A stretch of 15,185 bases of DNA from an uncultured Bacteroidota bacterium (GCA_903856555.1 CAIOCC010000065.1:1-15185); one strand, 5' to 3'. Shown: positions 1 to 8,090, counted from the stretch's first letter. The notes: generated from the letters alone by a model not told the origin. Translations and numbers: made by a program.

Positions 1-477
1 ACCATCCCCGCGGGCCGAAAAACCCCCGCTGCCCGAAAGCCCCGAGTTATTGGAAGAGGCGGTTCCGTCCTTTTGGCCCTTGGAGGCCTCGCTTGAACTG
101 TTGTTGGGGTTGGGTTGACCTTGGCGTTGCAAAAGCCGCTGGAGTCGGGGATCCATGGGCTTGGTCTCCGGCTTGGGGGTCACCACGGGGGCTTCTTCTT
201 GGTCCTGCGTGACGCTTGGGCTCGGGGTTTGGGTATTGGGGACCGGTTCGGTCCTATCGGGCGATGTGCTGTTGCTTCCGGAGGGTGGAAGGGACGGGGC
301 AAGCTCCTCTTGGCCGTCTTCAACCCCCAGGGCCAAGGCCAGCCCCCCACCAGGGGAGGGTGGAGGTGGTGCATCGGGTAGTCCAAGGTGCAGCATGGCC
401 AGCAAGAGAAGAAGCAACCCGTGCAAAACCAGGGAAATCAACCAAGCTGAACCGGAACGACCGAGAGGGGGCTTCAT
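1..477 (-). CDS. TonB-like energy transducer, N-terminal part (gene cut by window edge)
   Basis: The reading frame opens with ATG at 477 and stays open for 159 codons to the left edge, so the C-terminus is missing. A short basic, polar N-terminus is followed by one membrane segment (about residues 10-33, very Leu-rich). Next comes a Pro-rich region (about 36-110) and then a Ser/Asn/Gly-rich stretch (about 120-159). One N-terminal anchor plus a Pro-rich periplasmic spacer is the TonB layout. The place directly after exbB and exbD, with the start inside the exbD stop codon (ATGA), supports the same role: carrying ExbB-ExbD energy across the periplasm to outer-membrane receptors. The diagnostic TonB C-terminal domain lies outside the window, so the family is inferred. 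A TolA-like protein is the main alternative. Confidence 0.7.
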   Translation of the reverse strand, partial: MKPPLGRSGSAWLISLVLHGLLLLLLAMLHLGLPDAPPPPSPGGGLALALGVEDGQEELAPSLPPSGSNSTSPDRTEPVPNTQTPSPSVTQDQEEAPVVTPKPETKPMDPRLQRLLQRQGQPNPNNSSSEASKGQKDGTASSNNSGLSGSGGFSARGDG

Positions 478-866
478 CGAGGGTCGGTCGCTAACACCAT
501 TTTGAGCCCGGCTTCGCGGGACCATTGCATAACATCTACCACTTCCTGAACAGGTACCCTGTGATGGGCCTGCAACATCAACGTTTGACCGGTGTCGGCC
601 GAAGCAAGGGCCCGAATTTGGACCTGTAAAGCGCTCTTGGACAAGGGCTTTTGTTCAAGGTGGTACACCGACATACTATCGATGCTGATGCGGATGACTT
701 TGGTTTCGACGTTTTGGCCCTTGCCTTTGGGGAGGACCAACTTTAGGGCTTGAGGTGCCACCAGGGTCGAGGTCAACAAAAAGAAAATCAACAACAAGAA
801 AACGATATCGGTCATCGAAGCCATGCTAAAATCGGCTCGGACTTTGGAGGGCTGGCGAAAGTTCAT
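474..866 (-). CDS. exbD: ExbD/TolR-family biopolymer transport protein
   Basis: The product has 130 residues, the usual ExbD/TolR size. It has a short cytoplasmic N-terminus, one membrane helix (about residues 17-38) and a periplasmic domain. The signature MASMTDIVFLLLIFFL is present, and Asp20 sits at the start of the helix where ExbD and TolR carry their essential proton-translocating aspartate. The periplasmic part ends with a typical region (LMLQAHHRVPVQEVVDVM) followed by the last helix. The start overlaps the exbB stop and the stop overlaps the start of the TonB-like gene, both as ATGA, so the three genes are very probably translationally coupled. The neighbouring gene with a TonB-like Pro-rich region favours ExbD over TolR. 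Confidence 0.93.
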   Translation of the reverse strand: MNFRQPSKVRADFSMASMTDIVFLLLIFFLLTSTLVAPQALKLVLPKGKGQNVETKVIRISIDSMSVYHLEQKPLSKSALQVQIRALASADTGQTLMLQAHHRVPVQEVVDVMQWSREAGLKMVLATDPR

Positions 867-1555
867 GACGCATCCGCCTGGGGCATTAATTCCAGGGTAT
901 CGCCGACCATAAATTCCAATTCAGTGAGCTGTCTCTCCACACGGACCGTAAAATAATTGTAGGCGAGATAGGCGAGGATACCGACCATCAAACCAGCGGC
1001 CGTGGTAACCATCGCCTCGTAAATACCCCCCGACAAGGCGGCCGGATCGACCGCCGAACCCGATACCGAAAGTTGGTAAAAAGCTCGGATCATCCCGGTA
1101 ACCGTGCCCAAGAAACCCACCATAGGGGCTGCACCGGATACCGTGGCTAACATGGCCAGATTTTTTTCGTATAAAACCGCTTCCTTTTTGCCATAGTAAT
1201 TCATGTGTTCCCGGAGATTTTGTTCGGTCAAAACGGCGTTTTTTTCGAACAACTGCAAGTACAATCGGGCCAGGGGGAGCTCCGAACGACGGCAGGACTC
1301 CACAGCCTGAACGCGCTGCCCCGATTTGATCAGGACCTGGACATCTCGGTGGAGCTGGTCCATGCCTTTGCGGTAACGAGCCAAGGTCATCCAACGCTCC
1401 ACCATGAGGTAGACGGTCAGAATCGAAAAAAGCAAAAGAGGGATCATAAACGGCCCACCTTTGAGGGCCAAGTCCAGGACCTGCAAGGAGGCGTCCGTTG
1501 AACCTAGGGGGGCTTGGGCCTGCAGAAAAAGGAAATCCGGCATGGGTTGCATCAT
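863..1555 (-). CDS. exbB: ExbB/TolQ/MotA-family proton channel protein
   Basis: This inner-membrane protein forms the proton channel with ExbD. I take ATG at 1555, giving 230 residues. An upstream in-frame ATG at 1615 would extend the protein by 20 residues, but it would place the start upstream of a good -7 promoter element at 1589-1582. Three membrane segments are visible: about residues 33-53, 132-155 and 178-200. The second holds the small-residue-rich motif SGAAPMVGFLGTVTGMI and the third EAMVTTAAGLMVGILAYLAY, both hallmarks of the MotA/TolQ/ExbB family. A cytoplasmic loop of about 75 residues separates helices 1 and 2. It is the first gene of the exbB-exbD-tonB-like operon and is transcribed divergently from gyrA. 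Confidence 0.93.
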   Translation of the reverse strand: MMQPMPDFLFLQAQAPLGSTDASLQVLDLALKGGPFMIPLLLFSILTVYLMVERWMTLARYRKGMDQLHRDVQVLIKSGQRVQAVESCRRSELPLARLYLQLFEKNAVLTEQNLREHMNYYGKKEAVLYEKNLAMLATVSGAAPMVGFLGTVTGMIRAFYQLSVSGSAVDPAALSGGIYEAMVTTAAGLMVGILAYLAYNYFTVRVERQLTELEFMVGDTLELMPQADAS

Positions 1556-1581
1556 CGTCTCGTTGTTTGAAGGTGGAAAGG

Positions 1582-1610
1582 CAAAAATAGAACGTTCAAT
1601 TGGCCAAAAA
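1582..1610 (-). promoter_or_regulatory. Candidate promoter of the exbB-exbD-tonB-like operon
   Basis: On the minus strand TATTTTTG (1589-1582) matches the Bacteroidota -7 consensus TAnnTTTG. TTTTGG (1609-1604) lies 14 bases upstream. Transcription would begin near 1575, about 20 bases before the ATG at 1555. The same TTTTGG, 14 bases, TATTTTTG layout is seen before the dehydrogenase operon. The spacing is shorter than the roughly 19 bases I recall for this promoter class, so the upstream box is less certain than the -7 element. Confidence 0.5.
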
Positions 1611-1626
1611 TGCATGAAAAACCTCG

Positions 1627-1634
1627 TATTTTCG
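1627..1634 (+). promoter_or_regulatory. gyrA: Candidate -7 element of gyrA
   Basis: TATTTTCG matches the Bacteroidota -7 consensus TAnnTTTG at five of six fixed bases. A start about 7 bases downstream would give a leader of about 18 bases before the gyrA ATG at 1659. No convincing -33 box stands at the expected distance; the nearest TTGG is at 1600-1603, inside the palindrome TTGGCCAA shared with the divergent exbB promoter. Confidence 0.3.
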
Positions 1635-1658
1635 GGCTTTTAACCCCTAAGTTGCCCA

Positions 1659-4178
1659 ATGGCCGATTCTTCCAAAATAATCCCCATTCAAATCGAAGAG
1701 GAAATGAAATCCGCTTACATCGATTATTCGATGTCGGTGATCGTTTCCAGAGCCCTGCCCGATGTGCGAGATGGCCTCAAACCAGTCCATCGAAGGGTTT
1801 TGTTCGGAATGAATGAATTGGGGTTGGCCTACAACAAACCCTACAAAAAATCAGCTCGTATCGTGGGGGAGGTTTTGGGTAAATACCACCCGCACGGTGA
1901 TTCATCGGTTTACGATACCATGGTCCGCATGGCTCAGCCTTGGTCCATGCGCTATCCTTTGGTGGATGGCCAAGGTAACTTTGGCTCGGTGGACGGGGAC
2001 AGTCCGGCGGCCATGCGTTATACCGAGGCGCGCCTGACCCGCTTGGCCGAGGAAATGCTCGAAGACATCGACAAAGAAACCGTCGATTTCCAGCTCAATT
2101 TTGACGATTCACTGAAGGAGCCCACGGTCATGCCGTGCAAATTCCCCCATCTGCTGATGAACGGCAGTGCAGGAATTGCAGTCGGTATGGCCACCAACAT
2201 GGCTCCCCACAACCTAAGTGAGTTGATCGATGGCATCCATGCCTATATCGACCGGCGTGATATCACCTGCGATGAACTTTTGGCCTATGTCAAGGCCCCG
2301 GATTTCCCTACCGGAGGGTTGTTGTACGGCTACGAAGGAATTCGCGATGCCTTGCTGACCGGGAGGGGGAGGGTTGTGATCCGGGCCAGAGCGACGGTCG
2401 AGGTTCTTGATAACGGCCGGGAGCGCATTATTGTTACCGAAATCCCGTATTTGGTCAACAAAGCCGACATGCTTCAGAAGACCGGGGACTTGGTGAACGA
2501 GAAGAAATTGGAAGGCATCTCGGAGATTCGGGATGAATCGGATCGGGATGGCATGCGCATTGTCTACGAGATTCGCAAAGACGCCATGGCATCGGTGGTC
2601 CTTAATCATTTGTACAAGTACACGGCGTTGCAGAGTTCGTTTTCAGTCAACAACATCGCACTGGTCAACGGACGCCCTCAGGCGCTGAACCTCTTGGATT
2701 TGATTCGGCATTTTGTGGATCACCGCCACGAAGTTGTTCTTCGAAGGACTCGTTTCGACCTAGCCGAAGCCCAGCGCAAAGCCCATATCCTGGAAGGTTA
2801 TTTGATTGCCTTGGACCATTTGGACGAAATCATTTCGTTGATTCGGGCCTCGGCAAACCCCGAAATCGCCAAAGAAGGCTTGATGAGCCAATTCGGCCTC
2901 AGTGAGATCCAATCCAAAGCCATTTTGGAACTGCGCCTCCAGCGCTTAACCGGCATGGAGCGTGACAAAATCCGTCAAGAATACAACGAAATCATGGCCT
3001 TGATAAGCCGTCTTCAGGCCATTCTAGAGGATGAAGGACTGCGTATGTCCCTGATCAAGGATGAATTAACCGGAATCAAGGAGCGTTTTGGGGATGCCCG
3101 ACGTTCCGAAATCGTTTATGCCGCCGGTGATTTCCGCATGGAGGACATGATCGAAGAAGAAGATGTAGTGGTCACCGTTTCTCATTTGGGCTATATCAAA
3201 CGGACAGCCGCCCATGAATACCGGGTCCAGAACCGGGGCGGCAAAGGAGCCATGGGGGGTGCAACCCGGGATCACGATTTCATTGAACACATGCTTGTTG
3301 CATCGACCCATCATTGGATGCTCTTCTTTACGGAGCAAGGCCGGTGTTATTGGCTCAAAGTCTACGAAATTCCTGAAGGCGCCAAAAACACCAAAGGGCG
3401 AGCCGTACAGAATTTGTTACAGATTCCACAGGACGACAAAATCAGAGCCTATATATCGGTGCGCAGCTTGGATGAACAGGAATATCTTGATTCCAACTAC
3501 ATTGTGTTTTGTACCCGCAGCGGGGTTATCAAAAAAACCACCCTGGAAGCGTACAGCAGGCCCCGCGCCAACGGAATCAACGCCATCAATATCAACGAAG
3601 GCGATCAGCTCCTCGAAGCTCGTCTAACCAACGGACAATCCGAAATGGTGATGGCCACCAACACCGGTCGGGCCATTCGTTTTCATGAATCCAAAGTCCG
3701 CCCCATGGGTCGGACGGCGACCGGCGTGAGGGGCGTATCCTTGGACTCGGCCTCCGAGTTTGTGATCGGGATGGTCTGTGTTCAAAATCCCGAAACAACC
3801 CTCCTGGTAGTTTCAGAGACCGGCTACGGAAAGCGTTCCGGTATTGAAGATTATCGGGTTACCAACCGAGGTGGCAAAGGAGTTCGAACCCTGAATATTA
3901 CCGAAAAAACAGGGGCCCTGGTGGCCCTTCAAGCGGTGGATGAACAGGACGATCTGATGATTATCAACAAAAGCGGGGTCACCATTCGAATTGGGGTGGA
4001 GAGCCTGCGTGTGATGGGCCGGGCCACCCAAGGGGTTCGCCTCATCAAATTGCACGGCGATGACCGCATTGCTTCGGTTGCTTTGGTCCAAAAAGACGAG
4101 CACGAGCCTTCAGAAATCCAGCCAAGCGACGATCAAGTCGAGTCCAACGAAAACCAAGATCCAACCAACCTCTCTTAA
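1659..4178 (+). CDS. gyrA: DNA gyrase subunit A
   Basis: GyrA cuts and rejoins DNA in the A2B2 gyrase that introduces negative supercoils. The product has 839 residues, a normal length. The winged-helix region contains KPVHRRVLFGMNELGL and the catalytic tyrosine Tyr121 in AAMRYTEARL. The quinolone-determining region reads HPHGDSSVYD, with Ser82 and Asp86 at the places of E. coli Ser83 and Asp87, so it looks wild type. The C-terminal beta-pinwheel has a GyrA-box-like motif QNRGGKG (524-530) and a second NRGGKG (736-741). The GyrA-box region argues for GyrA rather than ParC. The tail after about residue 810 is acidic and Ser/Asn/Gln-rich. The ATG at 1659 follows a short leader, and the next gene begins 10 bases after the stop. 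Confidence 0.97.
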   Translation: MADSSKIIPIQIEEEMKSAYIDYSMSVIVSRALPDVRDGLKPVHRRVLFGMNELGLAYNKPYKKSARIVGEVLGKYHPHGDSSVYDTMVRMAQPWSMRYPLVDGQGNFGSVDGDSPAAMRYTEARLTRLAEEMLEDIDKETVDFQLNFDDSLKEPTVMPCKFPHLLMNGSAGIAVGMATNMAPHNLSELIDGIHAYIDRRDITCDELLAYVKAPDFPTGGLLYGYEGIRDALLTGRGRVVIRARATVEVLDNGRERIIVTEIPYLVNKADMLQKTGDLVNEKKLEGISEIRDESDRDGMRIVYEIRKDAMASVVLNHLYKYTALQSSFSVNNIALVNGRPQALNLLDLIRHFVDHRHEVVLRRTRFDLAEAQRKAHILEGYLIALDHLDEIISLIRASANPEIAKEGLMSQFGLSEIQSKAILELRLQRLTGMERDKIRQEYNEIMALISRLQAILEDEGLRMSLIKDELTGIKERFGDARRSEIVYAAGDFRMEDMIEEEDVVVTVSHLGYIKRTAAHEYRVQNRGGKGAMGGATRDHDFIEHMLVASTHHWMLFFTEQGRCYWLKVYEIPEGAKNTKGRAVQNLLQIPQDDKIRAYISVRSLDEQEYLDSNYIVFCTRSGVIKKTTLEAYSRPRANGINAININEGDQLLEARLTNGQSEMVMATNTGRAIRFHESKVRPMGRTATGVRGVSLDSASEFVIGMVCVQNPETTLLVVSETGYGKRSGIEDYRVTNRGGKGVRTLNITEKTGALVALQAVDEQDDLMIINKSGVTIRIGVESLRVMGRATQGVRLIKLHGDDRIASVALVQKDEHEPSEIQPSDDQVESNENQDPTNLS

Positions 4179-4188
4179 ACCAACCTTC

Positions 4189-5331
4189 ATGAAAACCCTG
4201 CTTCGGAGCCTCCTGTTCCTTGTGATGGGAAGTGCGGCTTACGCTCAGCCTAACAAAGTTCAAAGCGCTATTATCTACATCCGCTACAGTGAATTTGACA
4301 AAGCCAAAGCTTCCATCGACGAAGCGATTGTTCACCCCAAAACCATGAACACGGCCAAGGCCTGGTTCTACCGTGGTGAAGTTCATTTAGGTATCTACGG
4401 GGATACCGCTTGGTCACCCAAATTCCCGGACGCCTTGGACATTGCTTGGGAATCCTATCGTCGTTGCGTCGAATTGGACACCAAAAATGAACACAAGGAC
4501 GATGCCACCAAAAAGGTCTTGACCATTCAAGGCGCCATCTACAACGAAGGGGTGGAAGCCTTTGTCGGAAAAAAGTACCCCGCAGCCTTGGCCCGTTTTG
4601 AGCAATTGCTTTCGGTAACGCCCAACGATACCTCGGTCCTCTTTAATGCAGCCCTCACGGCTGGCAAAATGGACTCCAGTGCCAAGGCTCTGCGATATTG
4701 GAAAGCATTGTTAGACAATCAATACAACAAACCAGGCGTTTACGTTGAACTCGCCCGGCTCACTAAGTTGGCGGGGGATACCGCAGCGGCTTTGCAATTT
4801 TTAGCGCAGGGTCGTCAAGCCTATCCCAACGATATCGGGCTGGTCATCGACGAACTCAATATTTATCTCAGCCAGGGCAAGCAAGAAATGGCTATCGAGA
4901 AATTATCCAAGGCCATTGAGCTGGATCCCACCAACCCCAATCTCTACTTTGCACGGGGCACGGCCTACGATAACCTCAAAAAAGGCTCCTTGTCGGAGAC
5001 CGATTACCTCAAAGCGATCGAAATCAAAGCCGATTATTTTGATCCTTATTACAACCTTGGTGCCATGCATTTCAACACGGCCGCTGAACTTGCCAACGAA
5101 GCGAACAAGATTCCCTTTTCCAAGCAAAAAGAATACGATGCGGCCATTGCCAAAGCCAAAGCGGCCTTTGAAAAAGCCCAGCCTTACCTCGAAAAGGCCT
5201 TGGAACTTCAACCCGATGACAGCAATACCATGGTATCTCTGCAACAATTGTACGCTCAGCTCAAATTGAACGACAAATCCCTGGAAATGAAAAAGCGCAG
5301 AGAGGGAGCCAAAACCAAAAGCGGGCAATAA
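4189..5331 (+). CDS. Secreted tetratricopeptide-repeat protein
   Basis: The product has 380 residues. ATG at 4189 is chosen because it starts a clear signal peptide (MKTLLRSLLFLVMGSAAYAQ), with cleavage likely after the Ala of AYA. The frame is open further upstream, but that part overlaps the gyrA end and lacks signal-peptide character. The mature protein is helical and built from TPR-like pairs: near the N-terminus (SEFDKAKASIDEAI), about 119-155, about 170-265 in a row (IEKLSKAIELDPTNPNLYFA is textbook TPR), and about 326-362. The end is strongly basic. TPR repeats form a protein-binding scaffold, so the role is probably in a periplasmic or outer-membrane assembly, but the partner is unknown. 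It sits 10 bases after gyrA and is probably cotranscribed with it. Confidence 0.9.
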   Translation: MKTLLRSLLFLVMGSAAYAQPNKVQSAIIYIRYSEFDKAKASIDEAIVHPKTMNTAKAWFYRGEVHLGIYGDTAWSPKFPDALDIAWESYRRCVELDTKNEHKDDATKKVLTIQGAIYNEGVEAFVGKKYPAALARFEQLLSVTPNDTSVLFNAALTAGKMDSSAKALRYWKALLDNQYNKPGVYVELARLTKLAGDTAAALQFLAQGRQAYPNDIGLVIDELNIYLSQGKQEMAIEKLSKAIELDPTNPNLYFARGTAYDNLKKGSLSETDYLKAIEIKADYFDPYYNLGAMHFNTAAELANEANKIPFSKQKEYDAAIAKAKAAFEKAQPYLEKALELQPDDSNTMVSLQQLYAQLKLNDKSLEMKKRREGAKTKSGQ

Positions 5332-5345
5332 ATCCGTCAGGAGGA

Positions 5346-6671
5346 ATGAAAGCGTGGCTACCGGACGATTTTATTCGTCGAGTCACCAACGAATATCCTC
5401 AACACGCCGACGGTTTGCTTCATAGTCTGAGCAACGAAGCGGTGACGGATCGAACCCTGCGGTGTTTGCAGGGATTCCCACCCGATGAAATAGAGGGGTA
5501 TGTTCCCGGTGAGCAGGTTCTTTGGCACCCAGAGACCACCTATTTCAAACGGAATTCCTCCGAAAAAAATCGCCCGATTCATGCCTATCCCGGTTACCAG
5601 GCCGGTGCTTGGTATGTGCAGGAAGCGGCAGGGCTGATCGTCCATCACCTACTCGATCGCCTCAAAACCGAAGGTGCCCCCATGGGAATGCTCTTGGATG
5701 CTTGTGCCGCACCGGGTGGCAAAACCCTCACGCTCTTGGACGTCTTGCCGGAAGATGGCCTGTTGGTTGCTTCCGAGCCCATGGAACATCGCTTGCCATT
5801 GCTCGAAGCCACCGTGGCACGCAGCGGCAGCGATCGTGTCCTGATGGTTCAAAACCCAGCCCAAAACTGGAAAGGTTTCCCATCCTATTTTGATGGTATT
5901 CTGGTGGATATGCCCTGCAGTGGGGAAGGGATGTTCCGCAAGCATCGCGAGGCCGCCAAAGACTGGTCACTCGCCAAATGCGCGTCCCTCGTAACATTAC
6001 AAGACGAAATTTTAGAAAGCCTGTATCATGCTTTGCGTCCCGGAGGTTGGTTGATTTATTCTACCTGCACCTTTGGCAAAGAAGAAAACACCGGTCAACT
6101 TTTGCCGTGGGTTGCTTCCGGTCGTTTGCAACCTGCCCAGTGGCATCTGCCCGAAGAATGGGGCTGGGTTCACGCATCGGAAATGGACCAGCGTTGGGAT
6201 CCCCAACATGGGGCGTGGTGGTCGCTGCCCGGTCGGACCCAGGGCGAAGGATTTTTCTGTTCTGTCTTGCGCAAACCTTTCGATACAGAAACCACGCACA
6301 GCACCCAGTCGTGGAATCCCCAAAATTTGCAAAGCCTCGCCGAGGGATTGAAGAAGAAGATGCGGTTGATCAAAAACGGGCTTTCTTCGGTTCCATCGGA
6401 TTTTCCAAGCCCTGATTTGGCAATGGCCTACGGCAAAAAGCACGGTCGATATCCGTGTAACGGGACCTGGAGCGTCGAAGAAGGTTGTCCAGTGGTCGAC
6501 CTAGACGCTACCCTGGCCACTTGGTATTGCCAAGGACAGAACCTGGCCTTGGGAGAACTCCGAAACGGTTGGAACCTGATGACCTATCAAGGGATGGGGT
6601 TGGGTTGGATGCACCGGGAGGGAACCCGTTTTCAAAATCACTTCCCCAAATCGCTCAGGATTGCCCGGTGA
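5346..6671 (+). CDS. RsmF/NOL1-NOP2-type RNA cytosine-C5 methyltransferase
   Basis: This is an S-adenosylmethionine-dependent m5C methyltransferase acting on RNA, most likely 16S rRNA, of 441 residues. Motif I, which binds SAM, is LLDACAAPGGKTLTLLD (D118-K126). Motif IV is VDMPCSGEGMFRKH with the release cysteine Cys191. Motif VI is YSTCTF with the nucleophile Cys241. Both cysteines of the m5C mechanism are therefore present. The C-terminal part (about 330-441; KKHGRYPCNGTW ... LGWMHREGTRFQNHFP) resembles the PUA-like region of RsmF/YebU proteins, which favours RsmF over RsmB. The ATG at 5346 follows AGGAGG at 5339-5344 by a single base, which is too close for normal Shine-Dalgarno use. It is 14 bases after the TPR gene and overlaps coaE tail-to-tail by 34 bases. 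Confidence 0.9.
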   Translation: MKAWLPDDFIRRVTNEYPQHADGLLHSLSNEAVTDRTLRCLQGFPPDEIEGYVPGEQVLWHPETTYFKRNSSEKNRPIHAYPGYQAGAWYVQEAAGLIVHHLLDRLKTEGAPMGMLLDACAAPGGKTLTLLDVLPEDGLLVASEPMEHRLPLLEATVARSGSDRVLMVQNPAQNWKGFPSYFDGILVDMPCSGEGMFRKHREAAKDWSLAKCASLVTLQDEILESLYHALRPGGWLIYSTCTFGKEENTGQLLPWVASGRLQPAQWHLPEEWGWVHASEMDQRWDPQHGAWWSLPGRTQGEGFFCSVLRKPFDTETTHSTQSWNPQNLQSLAEGLKKKMRLIKNGLSSVPSDFPSPDLAMAYGKKHGRYPCNGTWSVEEGCPVVDLDATLATWYCQGQNLALGELRNGWNLMTYQGMGLGWMHREGTRFQNHFPKSLRIAR

Positions 6672-7234
6672 ATTTCCTGGACCTGAAGCTGAAGGGATTG
6701 GGTACCATCGTTCACAATGCGATAGCGGCAATACGGAATCAAATCTTCTTCGGGCCATTGGTTGCGTAGGCGATCCAGAATTTGCTCATCGGTCCAGCCA
6801 TTGCGAAGGCGTACCCGATCCATTCGCATGAGCAGGGGAGCCTGAACCAAAATCACAGCTCGCATTCCCAGTGCTGATCCGCTTTGAATTAACAAGGCCG
6901 CTTCGTGGATACTGTACGGGGTTGTTTGTTGTTCGGCCCAAGCCAAGGAATCTTGGGCAACAACGGGATGCACCAGGGCATTGAGTTCTTGGAGGAGTCT
7001 TGGGTCTTTGAATACCTTGGCAGCCAAAGCTTCTCGGTTCAAAGAGCCATCCGGTAAATAGGCCGTCGAGCCCAGCAAGGATACGATGCTTTCACGCAAG
7101 CCAGAATCCTGAACCATCAGGGTTTTGGCTCGATCGTCTGCATCGTAGATGGGGATGCCCAGTTGAGCAAAAAGACCTGCAACAGTCGTTTTGCCCGAGC
7201 CCATGCAACCGGTCAGCCCGATGCGTTGGCTCAC
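6638..7234 (-). CDS. coaE: Dephospho-CoA kinase
   Basis: CoaE phosphorylates the 3'-hydroxyl of dephospho-CoA with ATP, the last step of coenzyme A synthesis, in the cytoplasm. I place the start at GTG 7234, giving 198 residues, the normal family length. It overlaps the yajC stop as GTGA. The frame is open upstream, but that part lies inside yajC and has no family resemblance. The P-loop is GLTGCMGSGKTT (Gly9-Thr16), followed by YDADDRAK, the substrate-binding region of CoaE, and by HEAALLIQSG, close to the conserved lid/CoA-binding motif. It is the last gene of the dehydrogenase-nusB-DUF1573-yajC-coaE row. Confidence 0.93.
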   Translation of the reverse strand: MSQRIGLTGCMGSGKTTVAGLFAQLGIPIYDADDRAKTLMVQDSGLRESIVSLLGSTAYLPDGSLNREALAAKVFKDPRLLQELNALVHPVVAQDSLAWAEQQTTPYSIHEAALLIQSGSALGMRAVILVQAPLLMRMDRVRLRNGWTDEQILDRLRNQWPEEDLIPYCRYRIVNDGTQSLQLQVQEIHRAILSDLGK

Positions 7235-7572
7235 TTGGATGCCGGAGGGTACGAATGCAGGGTGCTGTCCTTGGAGATGGCCGAACGTTCCACTTTGAAC
7301 CGGGCCTGAGATTCGCTCTCCAAAAGAACCCATTCCGTCGAAACCTCCACCACTTTGCCGTGCATCCCTCCAACAGTCACCACACGATCCCCCTTGGCCA
7401 TTTGATCCCTGAATTTTCGCTCTTCTTTGGCTTTCACCGATTGAGGCCGAATCATAAAGAAATAAAAGACCACAAAAATCAAAACCCATGGCAACAAACT
7501 AATCCAAGGATTCTGAGGTCCAGAACCGGAAGGGGGTGGGGCCATGGCTAGCAAAACATGCAGGTTGTTCAT
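7231..7572 (-). CDS. yajC: Preprotein translocase accessory subunit YajC
   Basis: YajC is a small inner-membrane partner of SecDF and the SecYEG translocon. The product has 113 residues, the usual size. The N-terminus is Pro/Gly/Ser-rich, followed by one membrane helix (about residues 22-41, WISLLPWVLIFVVFYFFMI). The hallmark IRPQ comes directly after the helix and is followed by a charged stretch (KAKEERKFRDQMAKGD) and the beta-rich domain (RVVTVGGMHGKVVEV). The ATG at 7572 is preceded by a very A/T-rich 20-base spacer after the DUF1573 gene. The stop overlaps the coaE GTG start. Confidence 0.95.
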   Translation of the reverse strand: MNNLHVLLAMAPPPSGSGPQNPWISLLPWVLIFVVFYFFMIRPQSVKAKEERKFRDQMAKGDRVVTVGGMHGKVVEVSTEWVLLESESQARFKVERSAISKDSTLHSYPPASK

Positions 7573-7592
7573 AACAATTTATTTAATTTGAA

Positions 7593-8078
7593 TTAGGGTT
7601 GGACGATTTCGGCCTTCACCCGAACGGTGATGGTATTCGGTAGGGTATTGGCCAAGACGGTGACTTGCTTTTCTTGCATACCGCTTTTGCCCTCGGAATT
7701 GAACATGACTCGGATGTACCCTTCGCGACCGGGCGGTATGGGTTCTTTGGGAAAATCGGGCACGGTGCAACCGCAGGAACCACTGGCGCTTTGAATAATC
7801 AAATCACGGCCCCCTTTGTTGACAAATCGAAAAGAATAGGATACTTTCTCGCCGGCCTTGATGGTACCAAAATCATGGAGTTCTTTGTCAAAAACCATCT
7901 TTGGTAAACGTTCGGTTTGGTTTTGGCCATCCGCGGAGACGGGGAGTTCAACCGAATCGGCGTCCAAGCTGGGGGGGGCTGATTCTGAACCGCACGACGA
8001 AAAAAGAAAAATCCCAGCCAGGCAAGCGAGGCAGGCCATCCCATAGGATGCACGCAACATCAGATTTTTGAAGGACAT
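7593..8078 (-). CDS. DUF1573 domain lipoprotein
   Basis: The product has 161 residues with a lipoprotein signal peptide: two basic residues, a hydrophobic core and the lipobox LFSSC, with Cys29 as the lipidated residue. After an acidic linker of about 30 residues comes a DUF1573 domain (about 60-160). Its markers are HDFGTIKAGEKVSYSFRFVN, the cysteine-containing SGSCGCTVPDFP and the turn PIPPGREGYIRVMF. The fold is expected to be an immunoglobulin-like (ASPM/SPD-2/Hydin-type) beta sandwich; the biochemical role is unknown. The lipobox predicts anchoring in the inner or outer membrane facing the periplasm. It lies 12 bases after nusB and 20 bases before yajC, an arrangement I recall from other Bacteroidota. 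Confidence 0.9.
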   Translation of the reverse strand: MSFKNLMLRASYGMACLACLAGIFLFSSCGSESAPPSLDADSVELPVSADGQNQTERLPKMVFDKELHDFGTIKAGEKVSYSFRFVNKGGRDLIIQSASGSCGCTVPDFPKEPIPPGREGYIRVMFNSEGKSGMQEKQVTVLANTLPNTITVRVKAEIVQP

Positions 8079-8090
8079 AGCGGAATGAAA

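Noticed and set aside
1600..1607. Palindrome TTGGCCAA between exbB and gyrA as an operator
   Set aside because: Eight bases are too few to claim a binding site, and it partly forms the upstream promoter box of exbB.
2214..2609. Open frame on the minus strand within gyrA
   Set aside because: It is antisense to a strongly conserved gene and shows no recognisable domain.
4060..4188. Upstream extension of the TPR gene inside gyrA
   Set aside because: The extension is Ser/Thr/Lys-rich, overlaps the gyrA end, and would bury the clear signal peptide that starts at 4189.
5339..5344. AGGAGG before the RNA methyltransferase gene as a working Shine-Dalgarno site
   Set aside because: Only one base separates it from the ATG at 5346, and the other genes here do not use such sites.
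7235..7489. Upstream open extension of the coaE frame, coding for 85 further residues
   Set aside because: It lies wholly inside yajC on the same strand, has no CoaE resemblance, and the GTG at 7234 gives the normal CoaE length and P-loop position.
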